NCBI GenBank assembly: GCA_032433765.1
Contig: JAVIAB010000049.1
Span: forward strand, 19,496,406 to 19,560,405
Reading direction: 5' to 3'
Length of the DNA: 64,000 bases
Origin: Megaustenia siamemsis
Lineage: Eukaryota; Mollusca; Gastropoda; Stylommatophora; Ariophantidae
Part shown: one piece after another, positions 1 to 12,600 of the stretch
Layout: the number at the start of each line of letters is the position of its first letter
Position numbering within the stretch: position 1 is the stretch's first letter
Program-made: the position numbers and the translations under genes
The notes under the pieces: generated by a model
The model's database searches: none
Told to the model about the DNA's origin: nothing
Seen by the model: only the letters and a program-made list of their open reading frames with translations

Positions 1-2654
1 CATCCCTCTGTCTGTATCTCTGTCTCTGTCCATCCCTCTATCTGTATCTCTGTCTCTGTCCATCCCTCTGTCTGTATCTCTGTCTGTATCTCTGTCTCTG
101 TCCATCCCTCTATCTGTATCTCTGTCTCTCTGTCCATCCCTCTGTCTGTATCTCTGTCTCTGTCCATCCCTCTGTCTGTATCTCTGTCTGTATCTCTGTC
201 TCTATCCATCCCTCTGTCTGTATCTCTGCCTGTATCTCTGTCTCTGTCCATCCCTCTGTCTGTATCTCTGTCTCTGTCCATCCCTCTATCTGTATCTCTG
301 TCTGTATCTCTGTCTGTATCTCTGTCTCTGTCCATCCCTCTATCTGTATCTCTGTCTGTATCTCTGTCTGTATCTCTGTCTCTGTCCATCCCTCTATCTG
401 TATCTCTGTCTGTATCTCTGTCTGTATCTCTGTCTGTATCTCTGTCTGTATCTCTGTCTGTATCTCTGTCTCTGTCCATCCCTCTGTCTGTATCTCTGTC
501 TGTATCTCTGTCTCTGTCCATCCCTCTGTCTGTATCTCTGTCTCTGTCCATCCCTCTGTCTGTATCTCTGTCTGTATCTCTGTCTCTGTCCATCCCTCTG
601 TCTGTATCTCTATCTCTGTCCATCCCTCTATCTGTATCTCTGTCTCTGTCCATCCCTGTATCTGTATCTCTGTCTCTGTCCATCCCTCTGTCTGTATCTC
701 TATCTCTGTCCATCCCTCTATCTGTATCTCTGTCTCTGTCCATCCCTCTGTCTGTATCTCTATCTCTGTCCATCCCTCTATCTGTATCTCTGTCTCTGTC
801 CATCCCTCTGTCTGTATCTCTGTCTCTGTCCATCCCTGTATCTGTATCTCTGTCTCTGTCCATCCCTCTGTCTGTATCTCTGTCTGTATCTCTGTCTCTG
901 TCCATCCCTCTGTCTGTATCTCTGTCTGTATCTCTGTCTCTGTCCATCCCTCTGTCTGTATCTCTGTCTCTGTCCATCCCTCTGTCTGTATCTCTGTCTC
1001 TGTCCATCCCTCTATCTGTATCTCTGTCTCTGTCCATCCCTCTGTCTGTATCTCTGTCTGTATCTCTGTCTCTGTCCATCCCTCTATCTGTATCTCTGTC
1101 TCTCTGTCCATCCCTCTGTCTGTATCTCTGTCTCTGTCCATCCCTCTGTCTGTATCTCTGTCTGTATCTCTGTCTCTGTCCATCCCTCTGTCTGTATCTC
1201 TGTCTCTGTCCATCCCTCTGTCTGTATCTCTGTCTCTGTCCATCCCTCTGTCTGTATCTCTGTCTCTGTCCATCCCTCTATCTGTATCTCTGTCTCTGTC
1301 CATCCCTGTATCTGTATCTCTGTCTCTCTGTCTGTCTCTGTTCATCGCTCTATCTGTATCTCTGTCTCTGTCCATCCCTGTATCTGTATCTCTGTCTCTC
1401 TGTCTGTCTCTGTTCATCCCTCTGTCTGTATCTCTGTCTCTGTCCATCCCTGTATCTGTATCTCTGTCTCTGTCCATCCCTCTATCTGTATCTCTGTCTC
1501 TGTCCATCCCTCTATCTGTATCTCTGTCTCTGTCTGTATCTCTGTCTCTGTCCATCCCTCTGTCTGTATCTCTGTCTGTATCTCTGTCTCTGTCCATCCC
1601 TCTGTCTGTATCTCTGTCTCTGTCCATCCCTCTATCTGTATCTCTGTCTGTATCTCTGTCTCTGTCCATCCCTCTATCTGTATCTCTGTCTCTGTCCATC
1701 CCTCTGTCTGTATCTCTGTCTCTGTCCATCCCTCTGTCTGTATCTCTGTCTCTGTCCATCCCTCTGTCTGTATCTCTGTCTCTGTCCATCCCTCTGTCTG
1801 TATCTCTGTCTCTGTCCATCCCTCTATCTGTATCTCTGTCTCTGTCCATCCCTCTATCTGTATCTCTGTCTCTCTGTCCATCCCTCTGTCTGTATCTCTG
1901 TCTCTGTCCATCCCTCTGTCTGTATCTCTGTCTGTATCTCTGTCTCTGTCCATCCCTCTGTCTGTATCTCTGTCTGTATCTCTGTCTCTGTCCATCCCTC
2001 TGTCTGTATCTCTGTCTGTATCTCTGTCTCTGTCCATCCCTCTGTCTGTATCTCTGTCTCTGTCCATCCCTGTATCTGTATCTCTGTCTCTGTCCATCCC
2101 TCTGTCTGTATCTCTATCTCTGTCCATCCCTCTATCTGTATCTCTGTCTCTGTCCATCCCTCTGTCTGTATCTCTGTCTCTGTCCATCCCTCTGTCTGTA
2201 TCTCTGTCTGTATCTCTGTCTCTGTCCATCCCTCTGTCTGTATCTCTGTCTCTGTCCATCCCTCTGTCTGTATCTCTGTCTCTGTCCATCCCTCTATCTG
2301 TATCTCTGTCTCTGTCCATCCCTCTATCTGTATCTCTGTCTCTCTGTCCATCCCTCTGTCTGTATCTCTGTCTCTGTCCATCCCTCTATCTGTATCTCTG
2401 TCTCTGTCCATCCCTCTGTCTGTATCTCTGTCTCTGTCCATCCCTCTGTCTGTATCTCTGTCTCTGTCCATCCCTCTGTCTGTATCTCTGTCTGTATCTC
2501 TGTCTCTGTCCATCCCTCTGTCTGTATCTCTGTCTCTGTCCATCCCTGTATCTGTATCTCTGTCTCTGTCCATCCCTCTGTCTGTATCTCTGTCTCTGTC
2601 CAACCCTCTGTCTGTATCTCTGTCTCTGTCTGCCTCTGTCTCTCTGTCTGTCTC
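1..2654. repeat. Pyrimidine-rich simple satellite, truncated at left edge
   Basis: Over 2.6 kb of catccctctgtctgtatctc and tgtctctgtc blocks joined in variable register (6-bp sub-units gtatct and gtctct grouped into roughly 18-, 30- and 42-bp units). Long apparent frames on the minus strand (Asp-Arg-Thr or Thr-Glu-Ile-Gln repeats) are artefacts of the repeat and are not called as genes. Confidence 0.97.
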
Positions 2655-2697
2655 GTTTCATCACATTGCATCACATCTTCTCATCTCATCATCTTAG

Positions 2698-3018
2698 ACT
2701 CAGATACTCTTTCTCTGTTTCAAAATGTCCTTTCTAGCAGTCTCAATCCTTGTAAAGATATTTTATCAAATTTTGCCATTTGTCTCTGTTTTGTGCAAGC
2801 ATGTTGATCTCATTGAGGGGGCCGATTCCTGCTGCCTTTGCCTCTCTGATCAATGTTCTTCTCAGTGTTTCTCTGGGTCGGCCTCTTTTCCTCCTACCTG
2901 TTGTTTCCCACTTAAGGGCTTACTTCGTTATTCAGTTATTATCTCTTCTCATCACATGTCCAACATGTGTCCAATGCCCTTTCTTGATTACTGATGATAT
3001 TAGTGGTTGGTTGGTATC
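2698..3018 (-). mobile_element. LINE-A 3' fragment (non-LTR C-terminus)
   Basis: Read on the minus strand, the DNA encodes a decayed form of the tail seen in the other LINE-A copies (RRDN-RIAKQAL-W-T-GRRKRG-P-ETLRRTL-REAKAAGIGSLNEIE-LAQNRDKW). This basic, W-x-x-L-ended tail is typical of the C-terminus of LINE reverse transcriptase ORFs. Only the 3' end is present and the terminal GATA tail is lost. Confidence 0.75.
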
Positions 3019-3065
3019 GAATATACGACAACAAGAAAAACAATCTGCAGGTAATGTTGTGGTGA

Positions 3066-3335
3066 GGAGTAAGTGGTAGCTGAGTTGGCAGAGCTTTGGG
3101 TTTAGCAGTAAAGTGATTAGGGTTCAATCTCTGGAGAATATAAACAATTCATGAGGTATTAGACGGGGATCTCTAACGGGGTCTACCCAACCTTTGTAAA
3201 TGGGTACCAGCGATATTCTCTGGGAAGGAAAAGCACCAAGGAAGGGAATTAGTCACCCCACCTCATGATGCCATTAACACTTCATTACCTAATGACTTGC
3301 TATAGGAATACCTTTACCACTCCTTAACTTCTTTG
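3066..3335 (+). mobile_element. tRNA-derived SINE
   Basis: An A-box-like tggtagctgagttggcagag is followed about 40 bp later by a B box agggttcaatctc, the pol III promoter pair of a tRNA head. The body includes gggtaccagcgatattctct-ggga, a module also seen in other SINEs of this window, and extends to the ...cacctcatgatgcc...acttcattacctaatgac segment also present near 57.0 kb. Confidence 0.7.
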
Positions 3336-4290
3336 GGAACCATGGGGGGCACCAGCAAGATAGTTACTTCCCAATCTTTCCCTATTCTTCTCTTTTGTTT
3401 GCCATTTTCTGCATTTTTAAAAATATTTCCCGTCTTGCCTTTGACATCAGACTCTGTTGGCCATTGTCTGATTCTACACCTTCCATCTTTCACTGTTCCC
3501 TGTAATATGGTGTTCTGTCCAGGCCTTTAGATCTTGTGGCGTGCCTGTACCAGCATTATGCCTTTCTCTTTCCTAATGCCAGACGTTCTCTATATGTGGC
3601 TCTGGTACAACCATTCTCCAATGTGATGTCATCTCTATATGAGGTGTAATGTCACCTCTGTATGAGATGTATGAGATCTTATGGTAACACATTTCCATGA
3701 CTCCTACTTTCCTTTCTAAACCTGTATTTTCCATGACCATATTTTGCAGGGTTATCACCATATGATTTTAAAGTGAACTACTTTTTTTTTACTTTTTTAA
3801 ATTTGGACACATTACACATAAGCTTGATTATCTGATATGTAACTTCCATTATGTGCCACAAACATATGGCGTTGACACATTCCACCCACGCTTCTAATTT
3901 GCTGCATTGCACTTTATTAGTTAATGTAAACAAAATACATATTTCCGTTTCTTGTATTTAATTTAATTTTTAAATCTTTATTAGTTTTTTCAGTTGTTTA
4001 TTGTTGTTATTGTTTACTCGTTTGTTTACTTTGGTTTTTTTTTTTATTGCCTGATTTCAATTCTTACATGCCTACTTTTTCATTCTTGCATATTTCATTA
4101 ATATTTTTTGTGCCATTGTTTGGTACTATATATGGACAATATAGCTTTATGGACATAAAACATGGAGAGGGAACAAATATATGACATATGTACCCCAGTG
4201 CATGTGGATTTTGTGTCTAGTTTCATGTGTTCCACTTCAAGTTTGACAGACCTTTCTGGTACCATTGCTTTTCTGGTATTGTTCTTTGAG
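3336..4290. other. Intergenic/intronic, no feature recognised
   Basis: AT-rich unique-looking sequence with short poly-T runs and no convincing exon, RNA gene or repeat. Possible ABCC4 intron or 5' flank. Confidence 0.5.
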
Positions 4291-5160
4291 TATTCCACTA
4301 ATATTACTTTTTTGGGGGTATGCCACTGGTTTGTTCATGGGAGGATACCATTGATATTGTTCTTTGGGGGTATGCCACTGGTTTGTTCATGGGAGGTCTA
4401 CCATTGATATTGTTCTTTGGGGGTATGCCACTGGTTTGTTCATGGGAGGTCTACCATTGATATTGTTCTTTGGTGGTATGCCACTGGTTTGTTCATGGGA
4501 GGTCTACCATTGATATTGTTCTTTGGTGGTATGCCACTGGTTTGTTCATGGGAGGTCTACCATTGATATTGTTCTTTGGTGGTATGCCACTGGTTTGTTC
4601 ATGGGAGGTCTACCATTGATATTGTTCTTTGGTGGTATGCCACTGGTTTGTTCATGGGAGGTTTACCATTGATATTGTTCTTTGGGGGTCTGCCACTGGT
4701 TTGTTCATGGGAGGTCTACCGTTGATATTGTTCTTTGGGGTATGCTACTGGTTTGTTCATGGGAGGTCTACCATTGATATTGTTCTTTGGGGGTATGCCA
4801 CTGGTTTGTTCATGGGAGGTCTACCATTGATATTTTTCTTTGGTGGTATGCCACTGGTTTGTTCATGGGAGGTTTACCATTGATATTGTTCTTTGGGGGT
4901 CTGCCACTGGTTTGTTCATGGGAGGTCTACCGTTGATATTGTTCTTTGGGGTATGCTACTGGTTTGTTCATGGGAGGTCTACCATTGAAATTGTTCTTTG
5001 GGGGGTCTACCACTGGTTTGTTCATGGAAGGTCTACCATTGATATTGTTTTTTGGGGGTCTGCCACTGGTTTGTTCATGGGAGGTCTACCATTGATATTG
5101 TTCTTTGGGGGTCTGCCACTGGTAATGCTTTTTTGGGGTCTACCTCTGGTATTGTTCTTG
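4291..5160. repeat. 53-bp minisatellite
   Basis: About 16 tandem copies of ggtatgccactggtttgttc plus atgggaggtctaccattgat plus attgttctttgg. The period of 53 bp was measured between successive ggtggtatgc at 4578 and 4631. Copies differ by point changes and small indels. Since 53 is not divisible by 3, reading frames change each unit; it is not coding. Confidence 0.95.
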
Positions 5161-5399
5161 ATATAGAGATATGTTGCAGAGGAAATGGACAATCTAATTA
5201 CTTGTAAGATCAGTGATTTGACAGGAATGGTCCTAATATCACAGGCTACATCAAATAAAGAGTTGTGGCAAGGGAAACAAAGTCAAGAGATAAGATCAGT
5301 TGTTAAAATAAAAATAAAAATAAATTACCAACAGGCAACATTTTTAAAATACACTTTCTTATAAAGTTTGAATGGCGTTTACAGAGAATGCCCATCCTG

Positions 5400-5670
5400 A
5401 ATGTACAAAGTCTGTGATGGTAGATGGAGCGGAACAAGGAAAATGAGATCTTTAGGGCATGTTAAAAGACACAGCAGCCTAATAAAAGTAATCGTGGAAA
5501 AGAAAATACAAGGTAAAAGAGGCAGACCAAGACTAACATGGATGAGTAATATCAAAAGATGGACAGGTCAGCCTATGACAACCTGCACTATCAAAGCAAG
5601 AGACAGAGCAAAATGACCCTTCATTTTAGCCAACCTTCAATGCGGAAATGACACTCAATGATGATGATAA
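5400..5670 (+). mobile_element. LINE-B 3' fragment
   Basis: Encodes the tail GHVKRHSSLIKVIVEKKIQG followed by KRGRPRLTWMSNIKRW and TTCTIKARDR, and finishes in a short gatgatgat tail. The order GHV-R-GKI-GKRGRPR-W is the usual C-terminus of non-LTR retrotransposon ORF2. Other copies lie at 24.6, 26.4, 31.7, 32.9, 36.5 and 49.5 kb. Confidence 0.75.
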
Positions 5671-5689
5671 ATCTTAGACAACAATGGTG

Positions 5690-5828
5690 ATCTTTAATGG
5701 TGGTCTTTTGTTGTGATCATTGTTTATGGTGGTCTTTTGTTGTGATCGTTGTTTGTGGTGGTCTTTTGTTGTGATTGTTGTTTGTGGTGGTCTTTTGTTG
5801 TGATTGTCGTTAGTGGTGGCCTTATGTT
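5690..5828. repeat. 29-bp minisatellite, about 4-5 copies
   Basis: Unit ggtggtcttttgttgtgatc + gttgtttgt repeated with small changes. Confidence 0.85.
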
Positions 5829-6430
5829 CAGAAGACTTAATGAGGATTCCATGATTTCTTAGAAATGTCTCTAGGAAAAAAGTGTTAGTTAATTATGTGA
5901 AGTTGAGAGAGTGTTTTGTTTTCATTACTGTCATGTCTTTATTTTATCTTCATCAAAATTACTTGTAACGAAACAACAGAAATCTTCAAGTTTTAGTTGA
6001 AGATTATGTTAATGAAGTTTAACTGTTAAATGATCATATGTGTTTTCTTGGGGGAGTAGAGGTAAATAAAGAATTTGGGTGAGAAGAAAATATACCCATT
6101 ATTTAGCACTTTAGTTAAACATTTTACAATTTCAACACTTGATAAAGAGCATTGTGTAGTCTAGAAGTGAAACTTATAACAAATAGTATAGTAATTGTCA
6201 TAGTAATTGTCATAGTTATCTAATGTTCTTCCAATGTCATCAGGTATCAAATGTTTGTCTCATTTTTGTTCTTATTAAGATTGTATTGCAAATCTTTATA
6301 TGATTTAGTCTCATCAAAGCTGCATTTGCCTATGTAATCCTTGCTAACACATCCAGTTTCATAGTTATACCCTGGGTTTACTTTTCAACCTGTTCCTGCA
6401 AACTTGTAAGACTATAATAGTTGTGATATC
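5829..6430. other. AT-rich sequence, nothing recognised
   Basis: No exon with a family match, no tandem repeat and no element boundary could be supported. Confidence 0.5.
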
Positions 6431-6436
6431 TGTCAT

Positions 6437-6925
6437 CTATCTATCTATATATTGACCTTTCGAGTCATTGCCGGCCCATAGGGCATAGACCCAGATATTC
6501 TGTCTCTTTTTCTAAATTTTCTTTCTAGCAGTCTCAATCCTTCCAAAAAACATTTATCAAATCTCGCCATTTGTCTCTGTTCTGTGCAAGCATCTCGATC
6601 TCATTGAGTGAACCGATTCCTGCTGTCTTTGCCTCTCTGATCAATGTTCTTCTCAGTGTCTCTCTGGGTTGGCCTCTTTTCCTCCTACCTGTTGTATACC
6701 CCATGAGGGCTTGCTTTGTTATTCGGTTATTATAACTCCTCATCACATGTCCAAAATATGACCATTATCTTCTCTTGATTACTGAAGATATTAGCGGTCG
6801 ACTGGCAATTTCTCTAATTTCCTCTTTTGTTTTAAATTCATTCCACGCTATACCAATAGCACGTATTTTTCTTAGACATTTATTTTCAAATACATTCAAC
6901 TTTATTTCTGCTTCTTTGTTTCAAC
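6437..6925 (-). mobile_element. LINE-A 3' fragment with GATA tail
   Basis: The left end is (ATCT)n then attgacctttcgagtcattg, which is the complement of the LINE-A 3' terminus (...ggctcgaaaggtc + GATA repeats). Minus-strand coding reads TGRRKRGQPRETLRRTLIREAKT and on to NRDKWRDLINV, preceded by a frame toward LGIAWNEF. 5'-truncated. It ends about 330 bp before ABCC4-like exon 1. Confidence 0.8.
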
Positions 6926-7254
6926 TTTTTCTTTGTTTCTAGTCCTGATATACAAATGATTAAAGTTACATGTAATTGAAAACTAGAATTGTCAAAAAGA
7001 TGACTTTCTCATGTTATAGCTGTTGACAATGATAATACAAATATGCTTCAAAGGTTTGGTATAGTTTGATTTTCTTGTTCTATAGAATTTGATGATAGAG
7101 TTCCAGTAAATTTATATTTAGAAAGAAGCACTGGTTAAAGCAATACGTAAAATAAGTCTAAGATTGTATTTAATCTATAGAAATGTGTTTATTTTGACGT
7201 ATGTATAGTACATTGGTCTATGAGCCTCATTCTGAGTCCAACGTAATTTTTCAG

Positions 7255-7374
7255 AGATTTCTGTTGCTAGAGGAGCTGGATAACTCATCGTCTGGCATGG
7301 AGCAGACGAATCTGAGACCCAAGGAGGAAACAAGCTATCTACAGCTGGAGAATGTTACAGCCAAGTGGGAAGTG
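7255..7374 (+). CDS. ABCC4: ABCC4-like exon 1 of window: linker before NBD1
   Basis: This exon encodes RFLLLEELDNSSSG through ENVTAKWEV. In ABCC transporters this is the stretch after TM6 (family pattern RIQ-FLLL-E) leading into the first beta strand of NBD1, including the aromatic W that stacks on ATP adenine. The acceptor is ttttcag at 7248-7254. Two donors are possible in phase 0: gtgagg at 7375 (chosen as the better consensus) or gtggtg at 7372, which would drop one Val. The upstream TMD1 exons are not in the 7.2 kb to the left. The intron downstream is 16.6 kb. Confidence 0.87.
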
Positions 7375-7534
7375 GTGAGGAGGCAGGAAGTATTGGGTTT
7401 GACTGGTTGAGTGAGGGTGGGTATAAATGTGTGCATGTGTATGGGGTTCTATACAGATTAGGGCCCCCCCCCCACCCCACCCACCCAAAAAAAAAAAAGT
7501 TGCTGAAAATTGTATGCATTTAAAATCATGACAT

Positions 7535-8700
7535 ATACAAGATAGAAGCAGAAATGATGTTATAAGAGAACGATAGAAAAGACAGAATCAAGAGAAAGAT
7601 GGAAATGACAGAATCAAGAGAAAGATAGAAATGACAGAATCAGAAGAAAGATAGAAATGACAGAAACAAGAGAAAGATTTTTAAAATGACTGAATCAGAC
7701 TTGGTATTATAAGAGAAAGATGGAAAAGACAGAATCACAATTGATGTTATAAGAGAAAGATAGAAATGACATAATCAAGAGAAAGATAGAAATGATAGAA
7801 TCCAGAAAAAGATAGAAAAGACAGAATCAGACTTGTTATTATAAGAGAAAGATAGAAAAGACAGAATTAGAATTTATATTATTAGCGAAAGATAGAAAAG
7901 ACACAATCAGAATTGATGTTATAAAAGAAAGATAAAATCAGAATTGATATTATAAGAGAAAGATAGAAAAGACAGAATAAGAATCTATATTATAAGAGAA
8001 AGATAGAAAAAACACAATCAGAATTCATGTTATAAAAGAAAGATATAATCAGAATTGATATTATAAGAGAAGAGAAAAGACACAATCAGAATTGATAATG
8101 TAAAAGAAAGATAGAATCAGAATTGATATTGTAAAAGAAAGTAGAAAAGACAGAATCAGAATTGATATTGTAAAAGAAAGTAGAAAAGTCAGAATCAGAA
8201 ATGATATTGTAAGAGAAAGTAGAAAAGATAGAATCAGAATTGATATTGCAAAAGAAAGTAGAAAAGACAGAATCAGAATTGATATTGTAAAAGAAAGTAG
8301 AAAAGTCAGAATCAGAATTGATATTGTAAAAGAAAGTAGAAAAGACAGAATCAGAATTGATATTGCAAAAGAAAGTAGAAAAGACAGAATCAGAACTGAT
8401 ATTGTAAAAGAAAGTAGAAAAGACAGAATCAGAATTGATATTGTAAAAAATAGTAGAAAAGTAAGAATCAGAAATTATATTGTACGAGAAAGTAGAAAAG
8501 ATAGAATCAGAAATTATATTGTAAGAGAAAGTAGAAAAGATAGAATCAGAATTGATATTGTAAAAGAAAGTAGAAAAGATAGAATCAGAATTGATATTGT
8601 AAAAGAAAGTAGAAAAGACAGAATCAGAATTGATATTGTAAAAGAAAGTAGAAAAGACAGAATCAGAAATGATATCATAAGAGAAAGAGTAGGCGTTAAA
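7535..8700. repeat. 39-bp purine-rich minisatellite
   Basis: Consensus agaatcagaattgatattgt + aaaagaaagtagaaaagac (39 bp). It is more degenerate on the left, where units of agagaaagatagaaatgaca predominate, and more regular from about 8.1 kb. The 3n period leaves minus-strand frames open, which is not evidence of coding. It starts about 160 bp after exon 1. Confidence 0.93.
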
Positions 8701-9120
8701 ACCAATAATAAGTAATATACAAAAACAATAAATAAACTAGTATTTGCCTATCTGGAAAGAATGTTATGCAATTCCTTACCAGACAAAGCACATATTAAAG
8801 AAGGGAGAAGAGCAAGAGACAGACCCAGAGGACAGACGACATCAGTTGACAATGGTTGTAACCGCCAAAAGCATGGGAAGCAGAACTCTGTTGTCTCCCT
8901 TAACATCTAATGAGTAGAAGGGAAAGTGAAAAAGGAAAGAATCTTAGATGCTTTGTGTTGTTAGCTAATTATTTCAGCTGTCATTTTTGTACCTTTGGTC
9001 CACTCTGTCTATAAATCAAGAATTTGTAAAACAGGTGAAACCTGTCATCCCCTGTCAAATCTTGAGGATCAGATTAAACCGAGATTTTCTTTTCTGGTTT
9101 CCAAGTTCCGTGTGGACATT
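8701..9120. other. Unassigned spacer with possible LINE C-terminal scrap
   Basis: Around 8790-8900 the + strand reads a short basic stretch (GRRARDRPRGQTTS), suggestive of another LINE C-terminus, but it is too short and decayed to classify. Nothing else was recognised. Confidence 0.35.
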
Positions 9121-9124
9121 GTGG

Positions 9125-9330
9125 GGAGATTTGTTGGTCTTGAGGCAAGACACCGGCCTCGAGACAGAGAGGTTGTGGGTTCAAATCCCGGCTACACCGG
9201 TTAGGATTTTTATTTATGATTTCTCCATGCGGCAATCACCCCTGGTCTCAGTAGTGAGGCCCGGCTTGAAACGTCAATTACTCATCAACAGAAAAAATAT
9301 GAGTGCCTCTGACGTTGGAGTTATCTGCTT
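9125..9330 (+). mobile_element. tRNA-derived SINE (head with strong B box)
   Basis: ggtcttgaggcaagacaccg resembles an A-box region, and gtgggttcaaatcccggcta is a perfect B box at the expected distance. The body (tgcggcaatcacccctggtc, gaggcccggcttgaaacgtc) has no other copy recognised in the window. Confidence 0.65.
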
Positions 9331-9645
9331 GTGCGGTGAGGGACCTCTGTGCACACAGCTCTCAGGGAAAAATGAATTAATACACAAAATTCAGTTCCTA
9401 GTCTCTAAGGACTTCATCAGAGGTAAAAGCTGGCTAACGAAAAAAAAAAACTTATGTCACACTTTTCCATTACTTCAGGGCGCCCTTGTTCCAGTGCCAA
9501 AATGTGTGGCCATCAGCAAATTTAGGTTATGTGGGTCACCTTAATGTTGACCAATGAAACTGTTTGAAGTTGTAGTGCAAGGAATTAAGTTAACATTGCC
9601 GAGGGAGGGATGTGTGGACAAAATAAAATATCCAAGAACACATGT
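9331..9645. other. Spacer before the satellite
   Basis: No gene or repeat copy recognised. A chance open frame spans 8987-9544, but it crosses the SINE and lacks a family match. Confidence 0.4.
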
Positions 9646-12600
9646 TTTGTGAGGAGAGAGAAGATAAATTGGAAGAAGCGTTAGAATAAAGAAAGTACAA
9701 ACCACTATTGTGAGGAGAGAGAAGATAAATTGGAAGAAGTGTTAGAATAAAGAAAGTACTAACCACTATTGTGAGGAGAGAGAAGATAAATTGGAAGAAG
9801 CGTTAGAATAAAGAAAGTACAAACCACTATTGTGAGGAGAGAGAAGATAAATTGGAAGAAGCGTTAGAATAAAGAAAGTACAAACCACTATTGTGAGGAG
9901 AAAGAAGATAAATTGGAAGAAGTGTTAGAATAAAGAAAGTACAAACCACTATTGTGAGGAGAGAGAAGATAAATTGGAAGAAGCGTTAGAATAAAGAAAG
10001 TACAAACCACTATTGTGAGGAGAGAGAAGATAAATTGGAAGAAGCGTTAGAATAAAGAAAGTACAAACCCTAACCACTATTGTGAGGAGAGAGAAGATAA
10101 ATTGGAAGAAGCGTTAGAATAAAGAAAGTACTAACCACTATTGTGAGGAGAGAGAAGATAAATTGGAAGAAGCGTTAGAATAAAGAAAGTACTAACCACT
10201 ATTGTGAGGAGAGAGAAGATAAATTGGAAGAAGTGTTAGAATAAAGAAAGTACTAACCACTATTGTGAGTAGAGAGAAGATAAATTGGAAGAAGCGTTAG
10301 AATAAAGAAAGTACAAACCACTATTGTGAGGAGAGAGAAGATAAATTGGAAGAAGCGTTAGAATAAAGAAAGTACAAACCACTATTGTGAGGAGAGAGAA
10401 GATAAATTGGAAGAAGCGTTAGAATAAAGAAAGTACTAACCCTAACCACTATTGTGAGGAGAGAGAAGATAAATTGGAAGAAGCGTTAGAATAAAGAAAG
10501 TACTAACCACTATTGTGAGGAGAGAGAAGATAAATTGGAAGAAGTGTTAGAATAAAGAAAGTACTAACCCTAACCACGATTGTGAGGAGAGAGAAGATAA
10601 ATTGGAAGAAGCGTTAGAATAAAGAAAGTACTAACCACTATTGTGAGGAGAGAGAAAATAAATTGGTAGAAGCGTTAGAATAAAGAAAGTACTAACCACT
10701 ATTGTGAGGAGAGAGAAGATAAATTGGAAGAAGCATTAGAATAAAGAAAGTACTAACGCTAACCACTATTGTGAGGAGAGAGAAGATAAATTGGAAGAAG
10801 TGTTAGAATAAAGAAAGTACAAACCACTATTGTGAGGAGAGAGAAGATAAATTGGAAGAAGCGTTAGAATAAAGAAAGTACTAACCACTATTGTGAGGAG
10901 AGAGAAGATGAATTGGAAGAAGCGTTAGAATAAAGAAAGTACTAACCCTAACCACTATTGTGAGGAGAGAGAAGATAAATTGGAAGAAGCGTTAGAATAA
11001 AGAAAGTACTAACCACTATTGTGAGGAGAGAGAAGATGAATTGGAAGAAGCGTTAGAATAAAGAAAGCACAAACCACTATTGTGAGGAGAGAGAAGATAA
11101 ATTGGAAGAAGTGTTAGAATAAAGAAAGCACAAACCACTATTGTGAGGAGAGAGAAGATAAATTGGAAGAAGCGTTAGAATAAAGAAAGTACTAACCCTA
11201 ACCACTATTGTGAGGAGAGAGAAGATAAATTGGAAGAAGCGTTAGAATAAAGAAAGCACAAACCACTATTGTGAGGAGAGAGAAGATAAATTGGAAGAAG
11301 CGTTAGAATAAAGAAAGCACAAACCACTATTGTGAGGAGAGAGAAGATAAATTGGAAGAAGCGTTAGAATAAAGAAAGTACAAACCACTATTGTGAGGAG
11401 AGAGAAGATAAATTGGAAGAAGTGTTAGAATAAAGAAAGTACTAACCCTAACCACTATTGTGAGGAGAGAGAAGATAAATTGGAAGAAGTGTTAGAATAA
11501 AGAAAGTACTAACCCTAACCACTATTGTGAGGAGAGAGAAGATAAATTGGAAGAAGCGTTACAATAAAGAAAGTACTAACCACTATTGTGAGGAGAGAGA
11601 AGATAAATTGGAAGAAGTGTTAGAATAAAGAAAGCACAAACCACTATTGTGAGGAGAGAGAAGATAAATTGGAAGAAGCGTTAGAATAAAGAAAGTACTA
11701 ACCACTATTGTGAGGAGAGAGAAGATAAATTGGAAGAAGTGTTAGAATAAAGAAAGCACAAACCACTATTGTGAGGAGAGAGAAGATAAATTGGAAGAAG
11801 CGTTAGAATAAAGAAAGCACAAACCACTATTGTGAGGAGAGAGAAGATAAATTGGAAGAAGCGTTAGAATAAAGAAAGTACAAACCACTATTGTGAGGAG
11901 AGAGAAGATAAATTGGAAGAAGTGTTAGAATAAAGAAAGTACTAACCCTAACCACTATTGTGAGGAGAGAGAAGATAAATTGGAAGAAGTGTTAGAATAA
12001 AGAAAGTACTAACCCTAACCACTATTGTGAGGAGAGAGAAGATAAATTGGAAGAAGCGTTAGAATAAAGAAAGTACTAACCACTATTGTGAGGAGAGAGA
12101 AGATAAATTGGAAGAAGTGTTAGAATAAAGAAAGTACTAACCACTATTGTGAGGAGAGAGAAGATAAATTGGTAGAAGCGTTAGAATAAAGAAAGTACAA
12201 ACCACTATTGTGAGGAGAAAGAAGATAAATTGGTAGAAGCGTTAGAATAAAGAAAGTACAAACCACTATTGTGAGGAGAGAGAAGATAAATTGGAAGAAG
12301 TGTTAGAATAAAGAAAGTACTAACCACTATTGTGAGGAGAGAGAAGATAAATTGGAAGAAGCGTTAGAATAAAGAAAGTACTAACCACTATTGTGAGGAG
12401 AGAGAAGATAAATTGGAAGAAGTGTTAGAATAAAGAAAGTACTAACCACTATTGTGAGGAGAGAGAAGATAAATTGGAAGAAGCGTTAGAATAAAGAAAG
12501 TACTAACCACTATTGTGAGGAGAGAGAAGATAAATTGGAAGAAGTGTTAGAATAAAGAAAGTACTAACCACTATTGTGAGGAGAGAGAAGATAAATTGGA

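Noticed and set aside
110..2674. Long minus-strand frames rich in Asp-Arg-Thr and Thr-Glu-Ile-Gln
   Set aside because: They are translations of the pyrimidine-rich simple satellite; the same short words appear in several frames and no start context, splice site or domain is present.
2725..3079. Small + strand frames before the first exon as missing ABCC4 exons
   Set aside because: They lie on the antisense of a LINE-A fragment and show no TMD1 similarity.
9165..9205. Functional tRNA gene at the B-box sequence
   Set aside because: Only the promoter-like boxes are preserved; acceptor and anticodon stems do not pair, and the sequence continues into a SINE body. The same applies to the other tRNA-like heads.
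8987..9544. 185-codon + frame in intron 1
   Set aside because: It crosses a tRNA-derived SINE, has no domain similarity and no matching splice borders.
11940..12060. Interstitial telomere
   Set aside because: Only two ccctaa-like units occur, always inside a satellite monomer variant.
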